Origin: Candidatus Peregrinibacteria bacterium
Lineage (GTDB): Bacteria; Patescibacteriota; Gracilibacteria; UBA1369; LOWO2-01-FULL-3
DNA length: 6,227 nt
Assembly (NCBI GenBank): GCA_014728975.1
Contig: WJKQ01000141.1
Span: 1-6,227 of the forward strand
Reading direction: 5' to 3'
Position 1 is the stretch's first letter; every line of letters begins with the position of its first letter. The notes beneath the pieces are model-generated. The model saw only the letters and a program-made list of their open reading frames with translations. It was not told where the DNA came from and did no database searches. This document shows positions 6,015-6,227 of the stretch, piece by piece. Made by a program: the position numbers and the translations under genes.

Positions 6015-6227
6015 TTAGACTGCAGCTGCTTCTTTTTCTACTTCTTTTTCCGTTTCGGTTTTCACCCTGCTTCCGAATTCTTCAATTTCCTTGATTATTT
6101 CTTTTTCCAGTTCTTCATATTTTTCCAGCTCTTTATGAGAAATATTCTTTGATTTGGCCACTTTTTCAAGAACTGGAAGTTTCAAAAATTCCTCAAAAGA
6201 GAAAGCTTCTTCTTCGACGTATTTTAA
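6015..6227 (-). CDS. atpA: V/A-type ATP synthase subunit A, C-terminal fragment (5' end outside window)
   Basis: The frame is open on the minus strand from the window edge to a TAA at 6017-6015, giving 70 C-terminal residues. It contains FSFEEFLKLPVLEKVAKSK, which matches the helical C-terminal domain of the catalytic A subunit (the usual pattern is a short acidic stretch, then LPVREKIAR-like sequence), followed by a glutamate/lysine-rich helix (HKELEKYEELEKEIIKEIEE) and a charged tail ending in EKEAAAV. Subunit A hydrolyses or makes ATP, with its catalytic P-loop and glutamate in the part outside this window. The identity rests on this helical segment and on its position directly before subunit B, as expected for A-B-D operons; the fragment alone would be only moderately diagnostic. 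The start codon is not visible. Confidence 0.87.
   Translation of the reverse strand, partial: LKYVEEEAFSFEEFLKLPVLEKVAKSKNISHKELEKYEELEKEIIKEIEEFGSRVKTETEKEVEKEAAAV

Larger units (their letters stand above)
2023..6227 (-). other. Inferred single transcription unit: V-ATPase A-B-D, GT2, LAB_N, methyltransferase
   Basis: Six minus-strand genes follow one another with gaps of 33, 3 and 9 nt and then overlaps of 8 and 20 nt. None of these junctions has room for a normal promoter plus leader, and I see no hairpin followed by a U-run at the D-GT2 border. The simplest reading is that the membrane-glycan genes are transcribed by read-through from the ATPase operon. The operon's other ATPase subunits (rotor ring, peripheral stalk, F, C, I) must lie upstream of A, beyond the window, or elsewhere in the genome. 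An internal promoter within the subunit D coding region cannot be ruled out. Confidence 0.6.

Noticed and set aside
5635..6018. A 127-codon plus-strand open frame opposite the start of subunit B
   Set aside because: It lies antisense to the well-conserved B subunit; composition is that of a reverse-strand shadow.
6022..6029. Palindrome GCAGCTGC near the end of subunit A as an operator
   Set aside because: It is produced by consecutive alanine codons at the C-terminus and is too short to suggest a site.

Overview
This window looks like a compact, low-GC bacterial chromosome fragment. It holds eight genes or gene ends packed almost without gaps. Two plus-strand genes (positions 1-2016) converge on six minus-strand genes (6227 down to 2023). 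The Lipid-A-biosynthesis-N-terminal (LAB_N) type protein argues for a bacterium rather than an archaeon. The V/A-type rotary ATPase, the near absence of Shine-Dalgarno sequences, the gene overlaps and the lysine-rich AT-rich proteins fit several lineages, including candidate phyla, Bacteroidota-like groups and Patescibacteria. I cannot assign a phylum from this sequence alone.

Region 1 (1-2016, plus strand) holds the 3' end of a GT4-family glycosyltransferase. It overlaps by 37 nt a 589-residue polytopic membrane protein with GT-C-like features and a soluble C-terminal domain. Both point to a surface-polysaccharide or glycan locus.

Region 2 (2023-3944, minus strand) holds three overlapping genes. 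In transcription order they are a two-TM GT2 polyprenyl-phosphate sugar transferase, a 94-residue three-TM LAB_N protein and a class I SAM methyltransferase. The GT2 would make a lipid-linked sugar. The LAB_N protein may help move it or partner the transferase. The GT-C-like protein across the convergent junction could be the acceptor-side transferase. This is a Gtr-like division of labour, and it is inferred.

Region 3 (3954-6227, minus strand) holds the end of a V/A-type ATPase operon: the C-terminus of catalytic subunit A, the complete non-catalytic subunit B and the complete central-stalk subunit D. D is followed after only 9 nt by the GT2 gene, so the glycan cassette probably lies in the same transcription unit as the ATPase. 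Base composition drops sharply at this border.

No RNA genes, CRISPR arrays, insertion sequences or convincing intrinsic terminators were seen, and no gene-free stretch exceeds about 35 bases.
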